Below the pieces are notes generated by a model. It made no database searches. It had not been told where the DNA came from and saw only the letters and a program-made list of their open reading frames with translations. Shown in pieces: positions 11,258-21,330 of a DNA stretch of 64,000 nucleotides (position 1 is its first letter; each line of letters opens with the position of its first letter). The translations under genes were made by a program, and so were the position numbers. This DNA comes from Auricularia sp. M13 (Eukaryota; Basidiomycota; Agaricomycetes; Auriculariales; Auriculariaceae). The stretch is taken from positions 2,666,001 to 2,730,000 of the forward strand of contig CM073199.1 in NCBI GenBank assembly GCA_037042915.1, in the 5' to 3' direction.

Positions 11258-11604
11258 TATGTGTTTTGTGTTGCTTGCTTTCTTCCAGCCAATGCAAATC
11301 AATATCTATGTCTTCTGCATGTCCCAGCAGCTCCCAGGCTCCACGTCGGAAGCGAGCCCACCGCAAGCGCCCAAATCCATGCGTAAGTGACGCCAAAATG
11401 CGTCCAAGACCCATAAGGAGAGCAGACGACAACCCCTAGGCTCAACTAAGCCGCCGGCTCCGCCCGGCCTGAACGCGTTCTGGGTAATATCTTGGAAGTC
11501 AAGCATTCTACTGGTCTGCCGGGGGTTGCGTTGTAGATTTTAAGACGAGAGAACGCGCGCGCTGATTGCCACGCTGGAGGTGAGGGTCAAGACGCGCCAA
11601 GGTA
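11258..11604. other. Downstream flank, no gene seen
   Basis: About 350 bp between the GEN1-like stop and the foldback. No conserved frame was recognised and no canonical AATAAA is evident. Confidence 0.3.
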
Positions 11605-12600
11605 GACGACACGGAAACTCAGCAACCAAATGCGGCAAGTGACCGCTGTCAGACGGCATTTTGAGGATTTCCCCTCCTTGTAGACACACTATGCGCAATT
11701 GGCTTCCAACAATCTTTTTGCGCAGCCCGTCGGATCCTGAAAGTGTAAGTATCAATGCAATCGGTGCTCGGGCTGTGCAGTTATCTTTTGTTTTGGTCCT
11801 CACCACTGCACTCGGGTGAGAGAACCATTGGAGCACACCAGCGTCCTAAAACAGTATAAAAACGTCTTCTATACATCTATGAGTACCATTGACCCTTCCT
11901 GGCTCGAAATAATCCAGAGAGTCGTGTTCTTTCACTCCTCAAAACCGACTCTCACATACCAGCAGGTCTTTTAACACACCCTCTGGATTATTTCGAGCCA
12001 GGAAGAGTCAATGCCACTCATAGATGTACAGAAGACGTTTGTATACTGTTTTGGGACCGCTGGTGTGCTCCAATGGTTCTCTCACCCGAGTGCAGTGGTG
12101 AGGACCAAAACAAAAGATACACTGGGAGCATAGTAGAGAATCCATTGAGTATCCATTGAGTATCCCAGCTTGACATTCAGATGATTGCACGAGTTTTCCA
12201 AGAGTATCATATCCTAACTACTCTCTATGCAAAAGGTCATATATTGACGAGTATCTCATGAGAATGTTTCGGGCCTCAAAGGATACTCATCCAATATATT
12301 ACATGGTGTATCTCTAAGAGTATCACCAGAGTGGTTCAGGATATCATCCTCTTGAAACACTCGTACATCTGAATGTCATTGTGGGATCCTCAGTACTCAA
12401 GAGATATTCGGCCTTGCTCCCAGTGATAACTGCACAGCCCGAGCACCGTTTGCATTGATACTTACACTTTCAGGATCCGACGGGCTGCGCAAAAAGATTG
12501 TTGGAAGCCAATTGCGCATAGTGTGTCTACAAGGAGGGGAAATCCTCAAAATGCCGTCTGACAGCGGTCAATTGCCGCATTTGGTAGTTTCCGTGTCGTC
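11605..12600. repeat. Long foldback (inverted repeat) with a MITE in one arm
   Basis: The left arm 11605-11919 and right arm 11981-12600 are inverted copies separated by a 61-nt loop. Where compared, the arms differ only at scattered positions (about 3 in 35 near the loop). The right arm is longer because of a 306-bp insertion (12120-12425). An RNA read through it would form a hairpin stem of about 315 bp. Each arm contains one frame with phrases such as LSGSDGLRKKIVGSQLRIV, not recognised as any family. Confidence 0.85.
12120..12425. mobile_element. 306-bp MITE, CACTA-like ends
   Basis: The terminal inverted repeats are CACTGGGAGCA (12120-12130) and TGCTCCCAGTG (12415-12425), flanked by the 3-bp direct repeat ATA (12117-12119 and 12426-12428). 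Subterminal inverted repeats TGACATTCAGATG / CATCTGAATGTCA lie at about 12171-12183 and 12367-12379. No coding capacity. CACTG ends with a 3-bp target duplication fit the CACTA (EnSpm) superfamily. The other foldback arm shows the unoccupied site AAAGATAACTGC, so the boundaries are exact. Confidence 0.85.
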
Positions 12601-12920
12601 ATCTTTACAACTTCCGTGTGGCAGTGGGCGTCAATCAACGACAATCGTTTTTGCCACCGACGATGCACGAGCATAGTATCCTACCGGTGACTAGACCATT
12701 CCAGTTTGATTGAGTGCAAGATCATAGCTTATATTTTTGAAATACAACGTAAAAAATGCCTTGGTCGGTTCGTAGGATCGCAAGAAGTGGCAAGTCTCAA
12801 GAAGTTCGGACAAGAGCTTGCATAAGTACTCTGGTAGCTGCAAACTATTCACCAACTTGAAAGATCAGGTACCGGCAGAGGGATCTCATGAAACAATGCA
12901 TCGACTTGAAGTATTTCCTT
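12601..12920. other. No recognisable gene
   Basis: 320 bp between the foldback and the 3' end of the minus-strand gene; only short frames. It may include the 3' UTR of that gene. Confidence 0.3.
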
Positions 12921-14100
12921 CTACAGCAAGGAATGAGTCAATCTATCGCAATAGGACCACATGCATGTCGGGCTCACCCGCGCCTTCAGTGCGGCACGCC
13001 GATCTCGCAGCTTTTGAAAGTGGCAATGCATCTGTATGACCGTCGACTTGGCCGCCTTTGAGTCAACATCTTTCAGCTCCGCGATGCGGCCCCTGTTGCA
13101 CGAGTGGGTGCTGGTTCCCAAGGCCATCGATTCGAGCAGGGCGGCGTGCGTCTCCAAGCTGCAGATGTATATGGCCCGGCGCTCTGCTGCAGTGAGGCGA
13201 GTACTGGAGATCCCAATCAAATATCCGACACGAAACAGAAGTTGTAACTCACATATCCGCGGCTGAGATGACGCGCAGCTCGAGGGCACGAGGGGGCGTC
13301 CTCGCAGGCTGGAGAGCCTCCTGTTCCGCTATTTGAAGCTGCCCGCCCTCGTCGCCCGAGTCACGCGTGAGATCGATGACAGAGCGTCCCGCGGAGCGAG
13401 CATGCACCGGGGGGACCGGTAACCCGCCGTTGCCGCAACAGGAGGAAATGAAGGACCAGTCGTGCAGTGACAAGGACTGATCATAAAAGAATTGGCCCTG
13501 GGAGGCCTCAGCGACGGTGTGCACCGAGGCCGACCGAACGCTGTGGTTATCCTTGCACTGAAAGTGATCGAGTGCGGAGGCAGTGGATGCGCCAGGAAGA
13601 GTGCGGCACTGCGAGTCGAAGGCGCTGAAGTCGAATGGAACATCCAAAGCCACAGCCGAGGAGCTCGTGTCTACAGTATCGTAACCATCTCCAGATGTGG
13701 TGGACGGAAGAGACAGAGGGTAGAACGGGGTGAGTGGGGATTCCTGAGCAGATGATGCGGAGGACATCGCGGACGTCGCGGAGGGAGTTGGTAGGAACGA
13801 CGTTGTGTCTCCTGAGGACGGCAGAAAAGGGAACGGGTCGAGTAGACTCCATGGCATTATCCTATAATCGATGGTGTTGGAAGGAGCTGGGTCTTCGAGT
13901 GAGTTATATGATGCAAGAGTCGAATCCCAAGACATCGTGGGCCAATCGTCAAGAATTGCCCCTCCGTCCAGGGGCGCGTCCGTAGCAACGATGTCGTTGG
14001 CGAAATCGCCCCCGAACCATAGCTGGGACGAATACAGTGGTTCTGCAGGTGCGAACTCGCTTGCCGCCGCTTCATTAGATCGCGAGTGCGAGTACTCCAT
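12921..14100 (-). CDS. Hypothetical protein, Ser-rich, with SUMO-interacting-like motif
   Basis: Two exons (14100-13253 and 13203-12921) joined by a 49-nt GT-AG intron, giving about 376 aa. A further intron at the GTGAGC near 12985 is possible and would change the last residues. The first two thirds are Ser/Thr/Pro-rich and acidic with no known domain, and include RSVIDLTRDSGDEGG near the end of exon 1. After the intron comes a helical segment (LTAAERRAIYICSLETHAAL ... ELKDVDSKAAKSTVIQ) that resembles a multi-member Agaricomycete family of unknown function in which a helical tail carries a KxAKSM-like phrase. That resemblance is from memory. The start at MEYSHSRSNE was chosen as the first ATG of the long frame. 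Function unknown; a nuclear regulatory role would be inference. Confidence 0.6.
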
Positions 14101-14227
14101 GGTCGTTATGAAGAGGGAGTCGCAGGGAAGAAAACGTCAAACCCAGACGCTTGGGAATTGGGGAGACCCGATTGGGGTTCGAGGATCCAATTTCCGAAAG
14201 CTCGGTCGGAGCGTTTCGTTTAAAGCG

Positions 14228-15150
14228 CCCGAAGTCTGGCCAGGTCATCACCGAGGCAATTCACAGCGCATTGGCCCAGCTCCGCGCACGCCGCCCTGGC
14301 TTCAAGCTCAAGCTCGTTTGGGTCCCTGGTCACGAGGGCGTGGTCGGCAACGAGCTCGCGGATATGCACGCGAAGGACGCCGCTGCTGGTCGCTCAGCCG
14401 TCGAGGCCGAGGTCAACGGCAATGGTCTGCCTGACAGCGCAGCAGCGCTGCGGGCTGAGTTCAAGCAGGCAGCACGCTCGGCTTGGCAGCAGCGTTGGGC
14501 TTCTTCGGAGCGTGGCCTTCGTTAATCGCGTTTCGACAACTCCCCGCCCTCGGCTCGTGTCCCGCGCATGTACCATGGCCTGGAGCGGGCACACGAGCTG
14601 TCCTGACGCAGCTGCGCACCGGCCATGTCGCGCTCAACCATTATCTCCACAGGATAGGCGCTGTCGACTCCAAGGGGCGGTCAGGAATTGATCCCGTGAT
14701 ATAACGTTGTTTAGTTAGTCCGAGGCCTTTACGAAAAATTCTGCTTGAAGCTACTTCTGCCCCCGGGACAGTCCTGAGATGCCCTGGCAGACACAGAAGC
14801 AGTGAGCTCCGACTGAAGACTCAGTCCCTGTATATTCAAGGTAGAGTTGGGAGTGGGATGTCGGGTCTTTTGACAGTCGGATGACACCGCGGCTGGCAGT
14901 TTGGAGCCAACTCGGTGACAGCGGAGTTACCGCTTTGGGTAAATAGTGACGTCATATAGTTAGTTAACCAGCGAGCTCAGGCTTGCGGAAAATTCTGACG
15001 GTATATACTAAAATACAATTCTGACGGCCTCTTGGCCTTGTGTGTGCGCTGCGGTGAATCGGAAACCGTGGACCACTACCTTCTTTGTTGCTCTCTACTG
15101 CCGCTTGTCCGACCGAACTCGACCGATGCATGGAGCTGCAGTGGCACTCA
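14228..15150 (+). mobile_element. LINE 3' fragment (RNase H end), interrupted by a MITE
   Basis: The C-terminal end of a non-LTR retrotransposon ORF2. An RNase H region reads LVWVPGHEGVVGNELADMHA, followed by the linker typical of fungal LINEs, SCLTQLRTGHVALNHYLHRI. The expected zinc-binding end CVRCGESETVDHYLLCC resumes at about 15040, on the far side of a 366-bp insertion (14670-15035). The reverse transcriptase and endonuclease are missing (5' truncation). The left end lies about 130 bp from the start codon of the divergent gene ending at 14100. Confidence 0.75.
14670..15035. mobile_element. 366-bp MITE-like insertion in the LINE
   Basis: The ends are imperfect inverted repeats: CCAAGGGGCGGTCAGGAATT at the left, and CCAAGAGGCCGTCAGAATTG when the right end is read on the minus strand. 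A second AATTCTGACGG lies inside the right end (near 14993). It separates two consecutive parts of the LINE protein. No target duplication could be fixed with certainty and the insert has no coding capacity. Confidence 0.6.
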
Positions 15151-15852
15151 CCTTCCGACGTGGAGCGTGCGTCGGGTGCTATTGGGGTCTATGTTTTGCA
15201 TTTAACTGGAACGTAATACAGGACGCCGGCATAACCGCCCTTCCCAATCCCGATCTCAATCCCGAACGCACCCATGACCTACCACTCCGTCTCCAATGCA
15301 CTTCCGCACCCCATCACTCGCCCCATCGCATGGCCCCATCCATCGATTATTTATCCCATTGCAATCTCTTTATTCTCTTTTTCACTCTCTGTCTCATACT
15401 TGATCGCTGCAGATTCCTCGCGCGCAGAACCCCCATGCTTCAACCCTTGCTACTAGTACGCCACTGTATCAAACCGCACCTTACTTTATTCATCATCGAT
15501 CACCTTCCGTTTACTGTCTTCTGTAGTATCCAACTAAGGAAAGGGCTCGGGAATGATGATCGAAGTAGTTACATAGGTTATCTGTAATGGCTTCTTCCTC
15601 TCGGCCGAGAAGCCGAACTGGAACGACTTTCTCCTGACTCCTGTCTATTAGCCGGCAACACCGCAGACTTGCTGGTGACATCGCACACCGATCACGAATA
15701 TGTGAGAGCAAGAGCAGCACACAACACAAACTGTGACCATGAAGCACTAGATTCTAGATTATATTGTAACAAGGGTTAAACAGGCCGTGAGGCTGGGACG
15801 AGAGCGAAAAGGAGACACGTAGCCGTTACTACAAGTTACTCGCAGCAGCATC
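15151..15852. other. No recognisable gene
   Basis: C/T-rich sequence with AATCCCGATCTCAATCCCGA near 15246 and short frames. Possibly the 3' non-coding part of the LINE; no poly(A) run marks an end. Confidence 0.3.
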
Positions 15853-18840
15853 TTGCTGTCGCAGCTTGCCGCCGCTGCTGGCCGCCACGACATCGACATT
15901 CACGACGACGGTTCCGGCAAGCAGACACCGCATTCCCCGTCCTCGCATGCAAGCAAAGATACCGAGTACCAGAAAGCGGTAAGCATTTCGGATATTTCCA
16001 CCCGTGTAGTGCTGACGATAATGCAGACCGATTTCGACTCGTGGCGTCAGTTGTACATCTTGGGGCGCTTCCAGAACTCCGTGGCTGAGCGTCCTGACCT
16101 CTTGGCTCATGGAGCTGCATCGACGCCCCCTGCGACTGGTAGCAAGAAGTCAGCATTCGTGATACAGGATCCTGACACGCTGCCACCCTTGGACAATCTC
16201 TCGCTCGGTGTGCACCTCCGCTGGCAACGTTATTCTCGCGCACACCCGAACGAACCCATCTTGGCCTCGCTAGACCCTCTTTCCCGTCTACCGCAGCACG
16301 GGCACGATTCAACCGCGCCGACCTCCGAATTTGATAACACCACGCCGGACCTTCGTCTGCACGATATCGCCCGTCCAGCGTCCGAACGTTCGTCCATCAC
16401 AGAGCTATCCTCGCCGCCATTATTATCCGATGCACACGTCGCCGGCGGCTGCTACCGTCGTCATCTTGACGAGCTTTGGTGTTGCCCTGCCACGCGCTCG
16501 TCATCTGCACCAACTTGTTCACATTGCGTTACGCCAGACGAACCCACTGGCGCGCACGACTCTGTACAAACCCTAGGTCGACTCGACTTCACGACTCCAG
16601 CAGACCCGCGGTCTGGCAATGCTCAACGCGCCACGAGCGAGCCGCAGGCTGGCAGCGGCTCACCGGACGCCTTCGTCGCTACCACGGCGGGCGACCCTCC
16701 GTTGTCAACGGCAGGCGAGGACTTGCCCTGCCAGCGGCGGGCAGCGGGCGTGCTCACTGCAATCCGTACGTGCCAGAGCACATCCCGGCTAGAGCTGTAG
16801 TCGACAGCGACTCCCGCCGCCTGCAGGCGGCTGACACCTGACCTTCGGTGCGCTCGAGCCACAGCGCGTTTGGACTTCTACTGACGGCAACAAGCTGCAA
16901 ACCAGCGCCGCAACCTCCCGCAGACAGCAGGCGAAGCCTCAGACGAAGCGGCCCGTAACCAGCAACGCGAACGCGTCGCAGGCGGCGCAGTCCGCCGCAG
17001 GAGCGCGTGCTCCTCCGCCGCTCGGCACAACGGTTGACCGCGCAAGCACGTCCCCCTCCAACTCAAGCCATTCATGGTGCCGCTCCCCCGGTGCAGCCGG
17101 ACTGGCACGAGCCTCAGGAAGATCTCGCCCCGCGGACGAGGGGGAGGACTGGAAGCCGTACACCCAGTCATTCCCGGCGGATGACACCGACAGCTTCGCC
17201 CCGGACTTTGCGATGGATATCTCGCGTCCACAGTCGGCCAATGGAGGCAAGTCCGCGCAATACATTTGGCGGACTCGCGGAATGCTGACGCTTCTGCAAT
17301 GTCACAGATGCTCGACCCGCCAGACGTTCCCCGCCGCGCTCGCCCGTCTCTGCTTCCATCACGCAGCGCTAACGCGAACTTCGCCACGCTACCGAGGCAG
17401 CCACGTATATCTCGCGTCCACAGTCGGCCAATGGAGGCAAGTCCGCGCAGTACATTTGGCGGACTCGCGGAATGCTGACGCTTCTGCAATGTCACAGATG
17501 CTCGACCCGCCAGACGTTCCCCGCCGCGCTCGCCCGTCTCTGCTTCCATCACGCAGCGCTAACGCGAACTTCGCCACGCTACCGAGGCAGCCACGTCTGT
17601 TGCTTACTCCATCGCGGGGAGAGTCCAGGCCGAATAGGATATCGGCGCCGTGTCCCTCCAGAGCCGACGGGCGCCCGACCAGGATGCCAAGCAACTCTAG
17701 CTGGATCAGCGATTCGGGCTCGACCGGCGCTGACGGCCTCTCGGATTTCGATGAAGGTATGTACGCGGACGATCCTGCAGGCGCTCCTCCTGCACCGGAC
17801 GCACAGACGACGAAGACGACCTCACCAACGAAGATGCCGTCGACGACTGCGTCGCCACCGAGGAGGAGCGCGCGGCCGCCGGGCAGATTGACCCAGTCTT
17901 CGAGAAGGCTCGAGTGCCTATACGCCCTGCTTCACTCACGACTGAACTTATCGATGGCATGACCGCGGGCGAGATGTTGGAGGGTGTCGACCCGGGCATT
18001 CTCTCGGAGTGGAACATGAATCAGTCGCCGAGCTTCGGGTTGCGCGTGCACAGCGGAGACTGGGACACGGACATCGCGGACTTCGACGAGGTCCCTCCGA
18101 ACTGCGACCTGCAGAATACCATTCCCAACACCAGACCCGGCAGCTTGGCGCTGCTTTCACCTGGACGTGCCACGCCAGGCTCGCCTGCAGTCGAACTTGG
18201 CCTTTTGCTCGCGTACACGGTGACTCGACCTTCGTGGGCACGTGGGAAAATGCGACCATGGCATGCAGCGACCTCGCTGACTGTGTGTGCGCGCGTTTCA
18301 GAAATGCTGGCAAGGTCCGCGCGATCTTCAAGGCACTCGAGCAGGAACACCCCAACCAGGGGCGACGCGCGTGCCCGATGACTCTCGATCATTCCGCGCA
18401 ACGCCAGGGGCAACGAGGTAATATAGAGTACAACGCCTACACCGACAACATCACATACGAGATCCAGCGCCACGATGGTGTCAATGAAGTCGTGAGCCTA
18501 TCGGCCGGACATCAACGCCAGCTACACGAGGCGTTGCTCGAGCTTTCCATTCCGGACGCGTATCACGGAGCTGCAGTTTGGCGCAACGTCGAGCCGAAGC
18601 AGTATTCGTGCCCCATCTGCAAGACCACGTCTCAACCGCGCGGCAAGTGCCCTGCGCTGTCGATTCCAAGTCGCTTCGCAAGCCCAAGGCACCCCGCCCA
18701 CCCCGCACTGACGTCCAGCCGGCAGCGTCGTCCTCCTCGCGCTGGCCGCCGCCGTCGTCGTCTCGTGAGGCACTTGAGGCCCGCCCTTGCTGCGTTCCCA
18801 CCGCGCGGCGCCGAGTGGATGCGGCCGCCCACGACGGTTG
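15853..18840 (+). mobile_element. Decayed gag-like ORF1 region of a non-LTR element
   Basis: A long stretch of plus-strand coding remains with several breaks. The best preserved part (about 18200-18680) reads STFVGTWENATMACSDLADC, then NIEYNAYTDNITYEIQRHDG, then a small Cys motif CPICKTTSQPRGKCP. The same order (VEYNVYIDFTFLP, then CRSCALNMFPGSHPTGMC) is seen in the better preserved ORF1 at 47939-49959, so the two are probably relatives. The first part, 15853-16800, is an open frame of unknown nature and may belong to something else. No endonuclease or reverse transcriptase accompanies it. A recent 190-bp tandem duplication lies inside. Confidence 0.5.
17217..17596. repeat. Tandem duplication, 2 x 190 bp
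   Basis: 17217-17406 and 17407-17596 are head-to-tail copies differing at one observed position (GCGCAATAC against GCGCAGTAC). 190 is not a multiple of three, so the duplication shifts frame. The near identity implies a recent event in an otherwise decayed region. Confidence 0.9.
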
Positions 18841-18884
18841 ATGCGCCCAGCGCACACAGTAGACTCTGCATATTGGATCCATGA

Positions 18885-19485
18885 CGCACACCCCTACACA
18901 CTCCCGCGCCTGATACATATGGTCTTGTCGCGCACGCCCTCTGTCGCCCTCTCGTACACCACCACCGTCTTGTTGCTCATCTGCACCGCGCGCTTTTGGA
19001 AATGATTCCTTTCTGGTTTCCAATATCTCAGCAATGCCGTCGAATCTGCCCAAAGCCCTTAAGTTCCGATGCTGCCTTTTCATCCCCCTCGCATTTTTAT
19101 CCCGAGTCAAACTTCAAGAATGTTTATTCATTCCCTGCCTGTATCTCAACACTGAGTACCATCCCTGTATAGATTAGAAAGACTCTGTAGATTCGGTATA
19201 CTCATACTGATACGATATACAGTGCTTCCTCTCGTACGAGCGGTCAACCGTGCCCTTCAGACGGACTGCGTGGTGGTACGCCCGCGGGAGCGCGGCAATA
19301 CGGACCTGGATTGAATAGCTGCTGCCCGGTCGAGCTCGGCAGAGCAGCTGAGTACCGGGACACCGATTTGACAGAGGTAAATGAAATTTAAACCCGATTC
19401 AACGAAAGACCCCTCAGGAAAACGGAATTATCTTATTTGTATCCGAGGAAAGTCGGGCTTCGGGCTTTAATCGGAAGCGGTTAAG
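18885..19485. other. No recognisable gene
   Basis: About 600 bp with short frames; T-rich between 19000 and 19200 and GC-rich after it. No tRNA, LTR end or domain recognised. Confidence 0.3.
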
Positions 19486-21330
19486 CCCCCGGATGCGGCG
19501 ATAGCCTTGCTCCGCATCCTGAATGCGCCCTCTCCCCACAACTTCTGCTGTCTGGCCACAGCTTCGACGATTCTGAAGGCCTGAATTCTCTTCACGTATC
19601 TCGACTCTGGCTGCACCGTTGGCGATTTGTCAACGCGAGCGCCAGGTTCCCTCCTCTTCGAACAAATTCTGCTGTCTGGCCACGACTTCGACGACTCCAA
19701 AGGCCTTATTTCTCTTCGCGTATCTTGACTCTGGCTGCACCGTCGACGATTTGTCGACGAGAGCGTCAGATCTCGCCGCCTGTCCCTTCTGGCTGCACCG
19801 TTGGCGATTTGTCAACGCGAGCGCCAGGTTCCCTCCTCTTCGAACAAATTCTGCTGTCTGGGCACGACTTCGACGACTCTGAAGGCCTTAGTTCTCTTCG
19901 CGTATCTTGACTCTGGCTGCACCGTCGACGATTTGTCGACGAGAGCGTCAGGTCTCACCGCCTCTCCCTTCTGGCTGCACCGTCGACGATTTGTCGACGA
20001 GAGCGTCAGATCTCGCCGCCTGTCCCTTCTGGCTGCACCGTTGGCGATTTGTCAACGCGAGCGCCAGGTTCCCTCCTTTTCGAACAAATTCTGCTGTCTG
20101 GCCACGACTTCGACGACTCCGAAGGCCTTATTTCTCTTCGCGTATCTTGACTCTGGCTGCACCGTCGACGATTTGTCGACGAGAGCGTCAGATCTCGCCG
20201 CCTGTCCCTTCTGGGTGCACCGTTGGCGATTTGTCAACGCGAGCGTCAGATCTCGCCGCCTGTCCCTTCTGGCTGCACCGTTGGCGATTTGTCAACGCGA
20301 GCGCCAGGTTCCCTCCTCTTCGAACAAATTCTGCTGTCTGGGCACGACTTCGACGACTCTGAAGGCCTTAGTTCTCTTCGCGTATCTTGACTCTGGCTGC
20401 ACCGTCGACGATTTGTCGACGAGAGCGTCAGGTCTCACCGCCTCTCCCTTCTGGCTGCACCGTCGACGATTTGTCGACGAGAGCGTCAGATCTCGCCGCC
20501 TGTCCCTTCTGGCTGCACCGTTGGCGATTTGTCAACGCGAGCGCCAGGTTCCCTCCTTTTCGAACAAATTCTGCTGTCTGGCCACGACTTCGACGACTCC
20601 GAAGGCCTTATTTCTCTTCGCGTATCTTGACTCTGGCTGCACCGTCGACGATTTGTCGACGAGAGCGTCAGATCTCGCCGCCTGTCCCTTCTGGGTGCAC
20701 CGTTGGCGATTTGTCAACGCGAGCGTCAGATCTCGCCGCCTGTCCCTTTTGGCTGCACCGTTGGCGATTTGTCAACGCGAGCGCCAGGTTCCCTCCTCTT
20801 CGAACAAATTCTGCTGTCTGGGCACGACTTCGACGACTCTGAAGGCCTTAGTTCTCTTCGCGTATCTTGACTCTGGCTGCACCGTCGACGATTTGTCGAC
20901 GAGAGCGTCAGATCTCGCCGCCTCTTCCTTCTGGCTGCACCGTCGACGATTTGTCGACGAGAGCGTCAGATCTCGCCGCCTGTCCCTTCTGGCTGCACCG
21001 TTGGCGATTTGTCAACGCGAGCGCCAGGTTCCCTCCTCTTCGAACAAATTCTGCTGTCTGGCCACGACTTCGACGACTCTGAAGGCCTTATTTCTCTTCG
21101 CGTATCTTGACTCTGGCTGCACCGTCGACGATTTGTCGACGAGAGCGTCAGGTCTCACCGCCTCTCCCTTCTGGCTGCACCGTTGGCGATTTGTCAACGC
21201 GAGCGCCGAGTTCCCTCCCCTTCGCACAAATTCTGCTGTCTGGCCACAGCTTCGACAATTGTGAAGGCCTCAATTTTCTTCACCTATGTTGGCTCTGGCC
21301 GCACCGTTGGCGATTTGTCGACGCGAGCGC
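19486..21330. repeat. 240/480-bp higher-order tandem array of hairpin units
   Basis: The phrase AACAAATTCTGCTGTCTGG recurs every 240 bp (19843, 20083, 20323, 20563, 20803, 21043), with divergent edge units. Alternate units are the more alike: lines 480 bp apart are almost identical. Each unit contains several ~58-60-bp subunits built around a 19-nt hairpin with the constant loop GATTT. Two hairpin versions alternate: stem CGTCGAC/GTCGACG and stem CGTTGGC/GTCAACG. 240 and 480 are multiples of three, so a 487-codon plus-strand frame (19801-21264) stays open, but other frames are open too. I see no domain and treat coding as unproven. Confidence 0.9.

Noticed and set aside
19801-21264. 487-codon open frame through the hairpin array as a protein-coding gene
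   Set aside because: The repeat period is a multiple of three and several frames are open; no start context, domain or splice site supports coding. Kept as a repeat.
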